A DNA stretch of 6,056 bases, from NCBI GenBank assembly GCA_031260095.1, contig JAIRKN010000026.1, positions 1 through 6,056 on the forward strand, in the 5' to 3' direction. This document shows, one piece after another, positions 1 through 5,522 of this stretch. The stretch is from Tannerella sp. (lineage in GTDB: Bacteria; Bacteroidota; Bacteroidia; Bacteroidales; Tannerellaceae). Positions within the stretch are counted from its first letter, which is position 1, and each line of letters begins with the position of its first letter. A program made the translations under genes and the position numbers. Below the pieces are notes generated by a model. That model searched no databases, was not told the DNA's origin, and saw nothing but the letters and a program-made list of their open reading frames with translations.

Positions 1-2
1 TT

Positions 3-503
3 AAGGAAGTGAAAACGCTATATCCCAAGTTCAAATTGCGTATCAATTACACGATAAACAATGATAATCTTGAAGAGCTAAGTCATATATGGGAAATTAT
101 CGGAAATGAAGTGGACATATTGCAAATACGTCCTGTTCAGAAAATCGGCAATTCGGAATATGCCGACTTCGACATAACCACGATATACGACCGATATGAT
201 GTTGTCATAGCGCCTGTTGCCGATGAATGCTGGCGCAGGAAGATTCTATGCATCTTCCCCGCAAAGAAAGACCTCCTTGCTCTGAAAAGCAACGAAATAC
301 AGGATGAAAGAATTGAATCGGCAACGTATTGCTATGTATCGCCATTAGGGTGCTGGCACGACGATTTCAACTATAATACAGATACATTCAAATCGTATGC
401 CAAAACACATCATTTAGGGAAAAAAATACTTGGAAGCGTATTCGAAAGGAAACAAAAACAGCATGTAAACGTAACGCACAAATTAAATTACAGTATTAAA
501 TAA
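3..503 (+). CDS. Radical SAM-type protein, C-terminal part (5' end outside window)
   Basis: This reading frame is open to the left edge, so the gene starts outside the window; the GTG at 9-11 could be a start, but the codons before it (Lys-Glu) are also open and the protein reads like the middle of a longer one. Counting the GTG codon as 1, residues 11-24 (RINYTINNDNLEEL) followed by 36-46 (DILQIRPVQKI) resemble the late beta-strands of a radical SAM barrel, where a strand ending in an N-x-D-N turn is followed by an 'IRP' strand. Four cysteines come next, Cys74 and Cys81, then Cys108 and Cys115, as two C-x6-C pairs; these could bind an auxiliary iron-sulfur cluster, but that is inference. The diagnostic CxxxCxxC motif would lie upstream and cannot be seen, so the family call rests on resemblance. 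The tail (about 140-164) is basic and polar. Substrate is unknown, and no peptide precursor gene is evident in the visible sequence. Confidence 0.55.
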   Translation, partial: KEVKTLYPKFKLRINYTINNDNLEELSHIWEIIGNEVDILQIRPVQKIGNSEYADFDITTIYDRYDVVIAPVADECWRRKILCIFPAKKDLLALKSNEIQDERIESATYCYVSPLGCWHDDFNYNTDTFKSYAKTHHLGKKILGSVFERKQKQHVNVTHKLNYSIK

Positions 504-564
504 CAGTTGATATACTGCACGCGGTGTAATTTTGTGATGATTGCTTCATCCTTCGGATTCGCTG

Positions 565-601
565 GTGACGCAGTATGTGTGTCCGTCACAACAGGTACCT
601 G
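565..601. repeat. Stem-loop GTGACG/CGTCAC plus adjacent palindrome CAGGTACCTG
   Basis: The arms at 565-570 and 584-589 are perfectly complementary over 6 bp with a 13-base loop. Two bases further on, 592-601 is a perfect 10-bp palindrome. Two such elements in a row within a stretch lacking a good gene suggest either a structured RNA (readable from either strand) or a protein-binding site. Both are short enough to occur by chance, and I cannot fold the region to test them. Confidence 0.35.
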
Positions 602-837
602 CCACTACAATGACGAAAATTATAATCAGAATGTTACCAATAGATTATATCTTCTCGTCTTTCTCCTTTTTTCCCATGAAATAGGGTCGGCTCTCACAAT
701 GATGCGGTACGCGCCTCTGTCATTAGCGAAGGCGTATCCTGAAGCAATATTGTGTGTTTAAAGTCCGGTTTGACAGACAAGTAACATGGGTCGATTTGCA
801 AACGGGGGTTCACTGTTTTTTCTACAGTTATCCACCA

Positions 838-845
838 CAAAGTTA
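838..845 (-). promoter_or_regulatory. Possible Bacteroidetes -7 box downstream of the transposase remnant
   Basis: Read on the minus strand these bases are TAACTTTG, matching the Bacteroidetes -7 consensus TAnnTTTG. It lies about 24 bases past the transposase stop and points into the gene-free stretch, so it could drive a non-coding transcript there. No good TTTG -33 partner is seen at the expected distance of 19-21 bases, so a chance match is quite possible. Confidence 0.25.
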
Positions 846-868
846 GCCGACTTTTACGCAGGACTGTT

Positions 869-1478
869 TTAATTCAATAATTGCCGCATTCGATCTATTT
901 CCAACTGATGATAATAGATCTTTGACGTTACTCTTACCGGATCATAAACATGCGCCAACAGAGGATTGTATGGTGTTCTACAGTAAAGCACATCCCATGT
1001 TACCATCAATAACTTTCCTGCGATGGCTATGAAGGCTTTTTTCCTTGATTTGCGCATGGAGAGACGGTTAAACTTTTCCTTAAACCAGTCGTTTTTTATT
1101 CCTGAGGCCACCAACAAATACTGTACCATCACAGAACGCAGATATTTGTTGCCTTTGGTGGTAGCAGTGTTTTTGTGTTTGCCGGCGCTTTCGTCGTTTC
1201 CAGGGCGCAGTCCCGCCCAGCCTATTATTTTCCTGCTGTTTTCAAAGACGTCCATATCGCCGTCTGTTTCGGCTATGATAATCATGGCCGATATATCTTT
1301 TACTCCGGATATGCTTTTTAGCAATTCTATTTCTTTGCTGTAACGGGTTTCACATAGCTGTCGCATTTGCATCAGACACTGCCTCGTCTGCTTTTCGAAA
1401 AGGTCGTATTCCTCCTTTTCCCATTGTAAATCGCACAAAATACATATCTTTGTGCACATCAAGTCCACATGTTTTCAT
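869..1478 (-). pseudogene. IS110-family transposase, internally deleted and frame-broken
   Basis: The C-terminal part, in the frame running from 1468 down to the TAA at 869-871, carries the Transposase_20 (IS116/IS110/IS902) domain: ELLKSISGVKDIS, then GWAGLRPGNDESAGKHK, then TTKGNKYLRS. The serine in the NDESAGK segment corresponds to the family's serine nucleophile. The N-terminus is in another frame: the ATG at 1478 (minus strand) begins MKTCGLDVHKDMYF, the IS110 signature whose aspartate is the first acidic residue of the RuvC-like DEDD catalytic domain. That frame loses resemblance after about 14 residues and stops 42 codons in. The two frames meet near 1425-1440, so most of the RuvC-like domain is gone. 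Family members are usually about 330-400 residues, against roughly 200 codons here. The GTG at 1468 could start the C-terminal frame (an in-frame TGA lies just upstream), but this is probably not the ancestral start. The product should be inactive by itself. Confidence 0.85.
869..1478 (-). mobile_element. IS110-family insertion sequence remnant (minimum extent; ends not found)
   Basis: The span given is only the recognisable transposase remnant. IS110 elements typically lack terminal inverted repeats and do not make long target duplications, so the ends cannot be read from one copy. The element probably extends into 780-868 on one side and into 1479-1560 on the other. The pepD promoter box at 1565-1572 limits the upstream end to fewer than about 90 bases if that promoter is native. 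IS110 elements encode a bridge RNA in a non-coding end; none can be identified with confidence here. Confidence 0.6.
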
Positions 1479-1502
1479 ATCTTTTTGTTTTTTATTTTGG
1501 CA

Positions 1503-1510
1503 CAAAATTA
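1503..1510 (-). promoter_or_regulatory. Possible -7 box of the transposase remnant
   Basis: On the minus strand the bases read TAATTTTG, a full match to TAnnTTTG, placed 24 bases before the ATG at 1478. This position would suit the transposase promoter. No clear -33 TTTG is present 19-21 bases further upstream. Confidence 0.4.
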
Positions 1511-1564
1511 GTGAAATACCTCCCAATTTTTTATCGGTCTGTGTGGAATGTCGAAAATTTCATG

Positions 1565-1572
1565 TACATTTG
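1565..1572 (+). promoter_or_regulatory. Putative -7 box of the pepD promoter
   Basis: The bases TACATTTG match the Bacteroidetes -7 consensus TAnnTTTG and sit 41 bases before the pepD ATG at 1614. The best -33 candidate is TGTG at 1540-1543 (three of four bases of TTTG, 21 bases away). The leader between box and start is A/T-rich and lacks a GGAGG-type ribosome site, as is usual in this phylum. Confidence 0.5.
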
Positions 1573-1613
1573 ACCTTTAAAAAAATATGTTGAGCTTTTA
1601 AAAACAGAAAATC

Positions 1614-3080
1614 ATGGCAACAGAAATCAGGACACTTACTCCTCAGCCGGTGTGGGGATATTTTTACGAACTTACGCAAATTCCAAGACCAACAGGACAA
1701 ATGGACGCTGTGACACGGTTTATGGTTGATTTTGGGAATAGTCTCGGACTTGAGACGGAAAAGGATGCCGCCGGTAATGTAATTATACGGAAACCGGCGA
1801 CTCCAGGCTTTGAAGATAGAAAGGTGGTAACTTTACAGTCTCATCTGGATATGGTTCCCCAGAAAAACAAAGATGTTTCGCATGATTTTTCAAAAGATCC
1901 GATCCCGGCTTATGTCGACGGAGACTGGGTGAAAGCACGCGGTACTACGCTTGGTGCTGACAATGGGATCGGGGTCGCCATGGCAATGGCTGTATTGGCT
2001 GATCAGACCTTGCAGCATGGGCCGCTGGAAGCGCTGTTTACGGTTGACGAGGAAGTGGGAATGGATGGCGCCTACGGATTGAAGCCGGGTTTTGTTCGCG
2101 GCAGGATTTTGCTGAATTGTGATTCGGAAGAAGAAGGGAAATTGTTTGTCGGTTGTGCGGGTGGCGCCGATCTGAACATCCTTTTCCAGTATAAGAAAGG
2201 CGCTCCCCTGATTAACGGGGATGTATCCGTACGTCTTTTGCTGTCCGGTCTGAAAGGCGGACATTCGGGAGTGGATATCCATTTAGGCAGGGCAAATGCA
2301 AACAAGCTGATGTTCCGTTTTTTGAAAGAGGCGATACGTGATTATGGCGTTCGCCTTGCATCCGTAGACGGCGGCTCTCTCCGGAACGTCATCCCTCGTG
2401 AAGCAGAAGCTGTTGTAACTCTTCCTAAGGATAATGTGGAAGTGTTATGGGAACTTGTTGCGGATTATCAGGATCTGTATCGTTCGGAATATGCCGGGAT
2501 AGAAGATCGTATCCGTTTTATTGCGGAAATGGCGGATGATCCGGATATGCTTATACCGGAAGAACTTCAGGATGATTTAATCAATGCGGTGGAGGCGTGT
2601 CAGAACGGGGTAGCAACCCTGTTGCATGATTTTCCGGGAACGGTAGAGTCTTCCTCTAATCTTGCACTCGTTAAATCTTCCGAGGGGTTGATCGAAATAA
2701 AGATACTGGCGCGCAGCTCGTCGGAGAGCCGGAAAGCGGCGCTGCTATCCTCTTTGGAAAGCGTATTTTCACTCGCCGGGGCCAAAGTGGAATACGGCGG
2801 AGCTTATAATGGCTGGCAACCCGATGCAAATTCCCCGATACGGAAGGTAATGGAGCAGGTATATGAAAAGCTGTACGGGAAAAAAGCAGAAGTTACCGTC
2901 ATGCATGCCGGTCTTGAATGTGGTATTATTCAGGGGATCTATCCGTATATGGATATGATTTCATTCGGTCCTGATCTGAAACACCCTCATTCTCCCGACG
3001 AAGCGGTCAGTATATCATCCGTAGCCAGAGTGTGGGAATATTTAAAGTCTACATTGACGGATATTCCGGCCGGATCATGA
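1614..3080 (+). CDS. pepD: Aminoacyl-histidine dipeptidase (Xaa-His dipeptidase, M20 family)
   Basis: This is a cytoplasmic two-zinc peptidase that cleaves dipeptides with a C-terminal histidine, and often other unblocked dipeptides. The 488-residue length matches the family (about 480-490). All metal-site motifs are present in order: HLDMVP with His77 and Asp79; GADNG with bridging Asp116; TVDEEVGMDG with probable catalytic Glu146 and zinc ligand Glu147; NCDSEE with Asp170; and HPHSPDE near the C-terminus with His459. GLKGGHSGVDIH (212-223) is the start of the lid/dimerisation domain inserted in M20 enzymes, and MHAGLECGII (430-439) is a further conserved PepD segment. There is no signal peptide, consistent with cytoplasmic action. 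The ATG at 1614 follows an A-rich leader and gives the normal N-terminus (WGYFYELTQIPRPTG). The symporter gene starts 70 bases after the stop on the same strand, so the two may share a transcript. A 10-bp inverted repeat spans the stop codon. Assignment is secure; exact substrate range is not shown by sequence. Confidence 0.95.
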   Translation: MATEIRTLTPQPVWGYFYELTQIPRPTGQMDAVTRFMVDFGNSLGLETEKDAAGNVIIRKPATPGFEDRKVVTLQSHLDMVPQKNKDVSHDFSKDPIPAYVDGDWVKARGTTLGADNGIGVAMAMAVLADQTLQHGPLEALFTVDEEVGMDGAYGLKPGFVRGRILLNCDSEEEGKLFVGCAGGADLNILFQYKKGAPLINGDVSVRLLLSGLKGGHSGVDIHLGRANANKLMFRFLKEAIRDYGVRLASVDGGSLRNVIPREAEAVVTLPKDNVEVLWELVADYQDLYRSEYAGIEDRIRFIAEMADDPDMLIPEELQDDLINAVEACQNGVATLLHDFPGTVESSSNLALVKSSEGLIEIKILARSSSESRKAALLSSLESVFSLAGAKVEYGGAYNGWQPDANSPIRKVMEQVYEKLYGKKAEVTVMHAGLECGIIQGIYPYMDMISFGPDLKHPHSPDEAVSISSVARVWEYLKSTLTDIPAGS

Positions 3081-3098
3081 TTGTTTACGCCGGAATAT
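3061..3098 (+). terminator. Inverted repeat over the pepD stop codon (attenuator or weak terminator)
   Basis: ATATTCCGGC at 3061-3070 is perfectly complementary to GCCGGAATAT at 3089-3098, leaving an 18-base loop that contains the pepD TGA. There is no immediate T-run after the stem; a T-rich segment follows only about 12-20 bases later. A weak terminator, or a hairpin that sets the relative levels of pepD and the symporter, fits better than a strong intrinsic terminator. Confidence 0.4.
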
Positions 3099-3150
3099 GG
3101 TTAGGCGGGTTTGATTTTTAGCCGGTTCCCTTATATCAAAAAGATGACGA

Positions 3151-4422
3151 ATGGAGAAGATTAAAAAACAAAAAAAATCATTCCCGTTATATATGCAGAT
3201 ATTGGCAGGAATGATTGCAGGGATACTCATCGGCCTGATTGCTTTGCCACTGAAAGGCGAACGTTTTGTTCAATATTGGATTGTACCCTGGGGGCAACTT
3301 TTTATACGCTTATTACAACTCATTGCAATGCCTTTGATCTTTGTATCCCTGATAAAAGGGATCATCGGGCTTGAAAATATTAAATCCTTTTCCCGGCTGG
3401 GGCTAAAAACAATACTGCTTTATTTGTCGACCACGGTTGTAGCGGTTATTTTAGGGTTATCAATCGGTTTGATTGCAAAACCCGGAAATCTTGCAGATAA
3501 AGCGCAGATAGAGAATCTGCAGGGTGATTATGAACTGTTCGTAGCGGAAAAAAAACAAGCTGCGGAAGAGACGTATCAACAAGGGCCGTTGGGGTTTCTG
3601 AACGATATTATTCCAAATAACATTATAGATGCCGCGTCGAATAATTCGGGTATGTTACAGGTCATATTCTTTGCCGTCTTCTTTGCCATTGCCGCATTAG
3701 CCGTGCCGAAAGAAAAGACGGAAACAGCGATTCGTTTTTTCAACGAACTCAATGAGATCATCTTTCGCATGGTAGATTATATTATTTCATTTGCTCCGGT
3801 GGGGGTTACTGCGTTGATGGCAGGCTTAGTCGTTTCATACGGCGGTGAAATGAGTATCTTTATTGCGCTGGGAGCTTATGCCTTATGTGTTGTAGGGGCT
3901 ATATTCGTGATGATATTCCTTTTCTATCCATTATTGATACGTATGTTTTCAAATACTCCCGTGAAGAAATTCCTCCGTGCTATTTATCCGGTACAGTTAT
4001 TTGCATTCACAACCAGTAGCAGCGCGGCTACGCTTCCCTATACAATGGAGACGGTAGAGAAGGAACTGGGTGTTTCAAAGGAAACGGCCTCCTTTGTTCT
4101 TCCGGTTGGTACGACTATAAATATGGACGGCACGAGTTGTTATCAGACAATATCCATACTGTTCATTGCACAGATACTGGGGATGGATTTGAGCTTACAG
4201 CAGATTTTTGTTGTGATAGGAATGACGATTCTTTCGTCGATCGGCACACCGGCTATTCCGGGTGGAAGTTTTGTAATCTTAACTATGGTACTGGCTTCCG
4301 TAGGCATACCGCCCGAAGGATTGGCATTGATTATCGGGATAGACCGTCCGCTCGACATGCTCCGTACGGCTGTCAATGTAACCGGTGATGCGGTTGTTTC
4401 TGTAATTGTTGATAATAAATAG
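3151..4422 (+). CDS. Dicarboxylate/amino acid:cation symporter (DAACS, glutamate transporter fold)
   Basis: This is an inner-membrane secondary transporter of the DAACS family (TC 2.A.23; GltP, GltT, DctA, GltPh), taking up acidic amino acids or C4-dicarboxylates with Na+ or H+. The 423 residues fit the family. The signatures appear in order: hydrophobic segments from about 12-33 and 46-70; serine-rich hairpin TTSSSAATLP (287-296); NMDGT (324-328) in the discontinuous seventh helix; GTPAIPGGS (365-373) in the second hairpin; and DMLRTAVNVTGD (402-413) in the eighth helix. By alignment with GltPh, Asp402, Arg405, Thr406, Asn409 and Asp413 match its substrate- and sodium-binding residues; retained Arg405 favours an acidic substrate. 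The residue before the serine triplet is Thr288, where the archaeal protein has Arg. A hydrophilic loop of about 50 residues (110-160) lies between early helices, as in other bacterial members. No TAnnTTTG box is seen in the 70-base gap, so read-through from pepD is likely. Sequence alone cannot separate glutamate/aspartate from dicarboxylate. Confidence 0.92.
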   Translation: MEKIKKQKKSFPLYMQILAGMIAGILIGLIALPLKGERFVQYWIVPWGQLFIRLLQLIAMPLIFVSLIKGIIGLENIKSFSRLGLKTILLYLSTTVVAVILGLSIGLIAKPGNLADKAQIENLQGDYELFVAEKKQAAEETYQQGPLGFLNDIIPNNIIDAASNNSGMLQVIFFAVFFAIAALAVPKEKTETAIRFFNELNEIIFRMVDYIISFAPVGVTALMAGLVVSYGGEMSIFIALGAYALCVVGAIFVMIFLFYPLLIRMFSNTPVKKFLRAIYPVQLFAFTTSSSAATLPYTMETVEKELGVSKETASFVLPVGTTINMDGTSCYQTISILFIAQILGMDLSLQQIFVVIGMTILSSIGTPAIPGGSFVILTMVLASVGIPPEGLALIIGIDRPLDMLRTAVNVTGDAVVSVIVDNK

Positions 4423-4505
4423 CGTGACTCTGTCTTTTTCTATCAAATGATTTTAGATGACGTTCGGCAGACGAAATGCTATAAGATAACGGATCCCAGA
4501 GAATC

Positions 4506-4521
4506 AAAGACACATGTCTTT
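4506..4521. terminator. Small hairpin between convergent genes
   Basis: AAAGAC (4506-4511) pairs with GTCTTT (4516-4521) around a 4-base loop. It lies between the 3' ends of the symporter and DUF1080 genes and could form in RNA from either strand. The stem is only 6 bp with few G-C pairs and no clear T-run, so a terminator role is tentative. Confidence 0.3.
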
Positions 4522-4530
4522 CACTGCGCA

Positions 4531-4551
4531 TTTTCCGGATGAACCCGAAAA
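4531..4551. terminator. Possible bidirectional terminator hairpin
   Basis: TTTTC at 4531-4535 pairs with GAAAA at 4547-4551. After a C/C mismatch, GG (4537-4538) pairs with CC (4544-4545) around ATGAA. The T-tract on one side and A-tract on the other give the symmetric shape of terminators shared by convergent genes. It is 109 bases past the symporter stop and 46 bases past the DUF1080 stop. The mismatch makes this a weak candidate. Confidence 0.3.
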
Positions 4552-4596
4552 TAAGAGACTGTGGGAAGAGATTATTCGAACGAACGCCTTGTTTTC

Positions 4597-5328
4597 TTAT
4601 TCGGTTTCTTCTTTTAATCGTATATTCCGAAATTGTATTTTCATCGGGGGACCGACATGTACCTGCATCCCTATATATCCTTGATTGCTCCTGTTTATCG
4701 TATCCTTGTCTACGACTATGCTCATGACCCTGCCATTGATGAGATGTATCAGCGTATTTCCCTTCGCAATCACGTGCGCTTCGTTCCAATCGCCGGCTTT
4801 AATGAGAGCGCCCAGCTCTTCGGCGCTGCCGGTTGAACCTGCGACATAAGGTTTGCCGTCATTCTCGATCTGTGATACCTGTCCTCTGAGTGCTAAAAAA
4901 GTCCTTCTTCGTTCTTCATAATTTTGACCGATGCATCTTTTTTCCCCGTCAATATCCAACTGATATCCTTCGAGGGCATAAGGCACATCCGGGAAAACAG
5001 AACTGCGATAGTTTATTCCGCTGTTTCCTTTTGCTGAAACTTTAAAGTCCATTTTCAGTTCAAAGTCGGCGGGCTGTTCCTTCATCCAGATAATAAATGA
5101 ATTGTTTTTGAGAAGGGTAGCTTCTGTTACTTCTCCTACCATTACGCCGTTTTCAATACTCCAGTAGACAGGATCGTATTTCCATCCGTCAAAATTTGTT
5201 CCATTGAAGATCATACGAAAGCCTTCTTCCGTTTCAGTCTCCGGGAATTGTTGCGCCTGTGCCTGAGTAACACTTATCACATAAGTAAGGAATAGCAATA
5301 TGATTGCTTTTTTAAAACAAGTTTTCAT
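4597..5328 (-). CDS. Secreted DUF1080 (3-keto-disaccharide hydrolase-like) protein
   Basis: A 243-residue protein with a Sec signal peptide: basic start (KTCFKK), hydrophobic core (about 8-20) and an alanine-rich cleavage region (TQAQAQ, about 21-26). Cys4 is not in a lipobox, so a soluble periplasmic or exported protein is likelier than a lipoprotein. The rest is one DUF1080 domain (PF06439), a concanavalin-like beta-sandwich: FNGTNFDGWK (41-50), WSIENGVMVGE (56-66), FELKMDFKVS with GNSGINYRS (89-109), GYQLDI (121-126), DWNEAHVIAKGNTLIHLING (180-199) and GYIGMQVHVGP (217-227). The family has been named a 3-keto-disaccharide hydrolase domain, and members act on 3-keto-glycosides; the activity of this protein is inferred. 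Family members often sit beside Gfo/Idh/MocA oxidoreductases or sugar isomerases, but none is in view. The gene is convergent with the symporter and divergent from the sigma factor, with its own promoter at 5361-5392. Confidence 0.88.
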   Translation of the reverse strand: MKTCFKKAIILLFLTYVISVTQAQAQQFPETETEEGFRMIFNGTNFDGWKYDPVYWSIENGVMVGEVTEATLLKNNSFIIWMKEQPADFELKMDFKVSAKGNSGINYRSSVFPDVPYALEGYQLDIDGEKRCIGQNYEERRRTFLALRGQVSQIENDGKPYVAGSTGSAEELGALIKAGDWNEAHVIAKGNTLIHLINGRVMSIVVDKDTINRSNQGYIGMQVHVGPPMKIQFRNIRLKEETE

Positions 5329-5357
5329 GATGATTAATTATGAAATGTATGATTACC

Positions 5358-5379
5358 GTACAAAAGTACAATACGTATT
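5358..5379. repeat. Adjacent palindromes overlapping the DUF1080 promoter
   Basis: GTAC-AAAA-GTAC (5358-5369) overlaps the -7 box and lies against AATACGTATT (5370-5379), a perfect 10-bp palindrome in the spacer between -33 and -7. Dyads at this position are typical of operators, but no regulator is identified and A/T-rich sequence gives such palindromes easily. Confidence 0.35.
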
Positions 5380-5392
5380 TTAGAAATACAAG
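5361..5392 (-). promoter_or_regulatory. Promoter of the DUF1080 gene
   Basis: On the minus strand, CTTG (5389-5392; three of four bases of the TTTG -33 box) is followed after 20 bases by TACTTTTG (5361-5368), a full match to TAnnTTTG. The -7 box ends 32 bases before the ATG at 5328, giving a leader of roughly 25 bases. This is the best-formed promoter in the window. Confidence 0.65.
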
Positions 5393-5470
5393 TTTTTGTT
5401 ATAAAAGGACACCATTTTCAGTGTGACAGGATCAAAAATTTTGCATCTGTGAAATAATTCTCCTGATTTT

Positions 5471-5501
5471 TTCGGTTTACATTTATATTTCATTATGTTT
5501 G
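5471..5501 (+). promoter_or_regulatory. Promoter of the ECF sigma gene
   Basis: TTCG (5471-5474; three of four bases of TTTG) is followed after 19 bases by TATGTTTG (5494-5501), which matches TAnnTTTG. The -7 box ends 21 bases before the ATG at 5523, so the leader would be only about 15 bases. This points to expression from the housekeeping sigma factor. Confidence 0.6.
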
Positions 5502-5522
5502 CATTATGTTTTCGAATAAAAA

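Larger units (their letters stand above)
504..868. other. Gene-poor intergenic stretch between radical SAM gene and IS110 remnant
   Basis: No convincing gene is visible in these 365 bases. The + strand frame at 507-761 starts with TTG, has no recognisable domain and is probably chance. What can be seen: a perfect 6-bp stem GTGACG/CGTCAC (565-570 with 584-589), a 10-bp palindrome CAGGTACCTG (592-601), a short inverted repeat ACTGT/ACAGT (812-816 with 824-828), and a minus-strand TAACTTTG box (838-845). On the minus strand, 546-677 reads as a 43-codon frame with one internal TAA. Part of this stretch may be the non-coding end of the IS110 element, which can be long in this family, but I see no repeat that marks the boundary. 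Confidence 0.5.

Noticed and set aside
507..761. 84-codon + strand frame after the radical SAM gene
   Set aside because: It begins with TTG, has no recognisable domain or promoter, and its composition looks like non-coding DNA.
690..780. Minus-strand open stretch reading ...NDRGAYRIIVRADPISWEK...
   Set aside because: It is about 43 codons between stops with no ATG and no family I recognise; possibly a gene remnant but not supportable.
828..836. TTATCCACC, one base off the DnaA box TTATCCACA
   Set aside because: A single imperfect copy with no further boxes, A/T-rich unwinding region or replication gene nearby is expected by chance.
1023..1343. 106-codon + strand frame
   Set aside because: It lies antisense to the transposase C-terminal domain, which has clear family motifs; this is a shadow frame.
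1468..1468. GTG at 1468 as the true transposase start
   Set aside because: The family N-terminal signature GLDVHKD begins at the ATG at 1478 in another frame, so the GTG-initiated frame is a product of the internal deletion rather than the ancestral start.
4373..4789. 138-codon minus-strand frame
   Set aside because: It overlaps the ends of the symporter and DUF1080 genes in other frames and reads as low-complexity charged residues with no domain.
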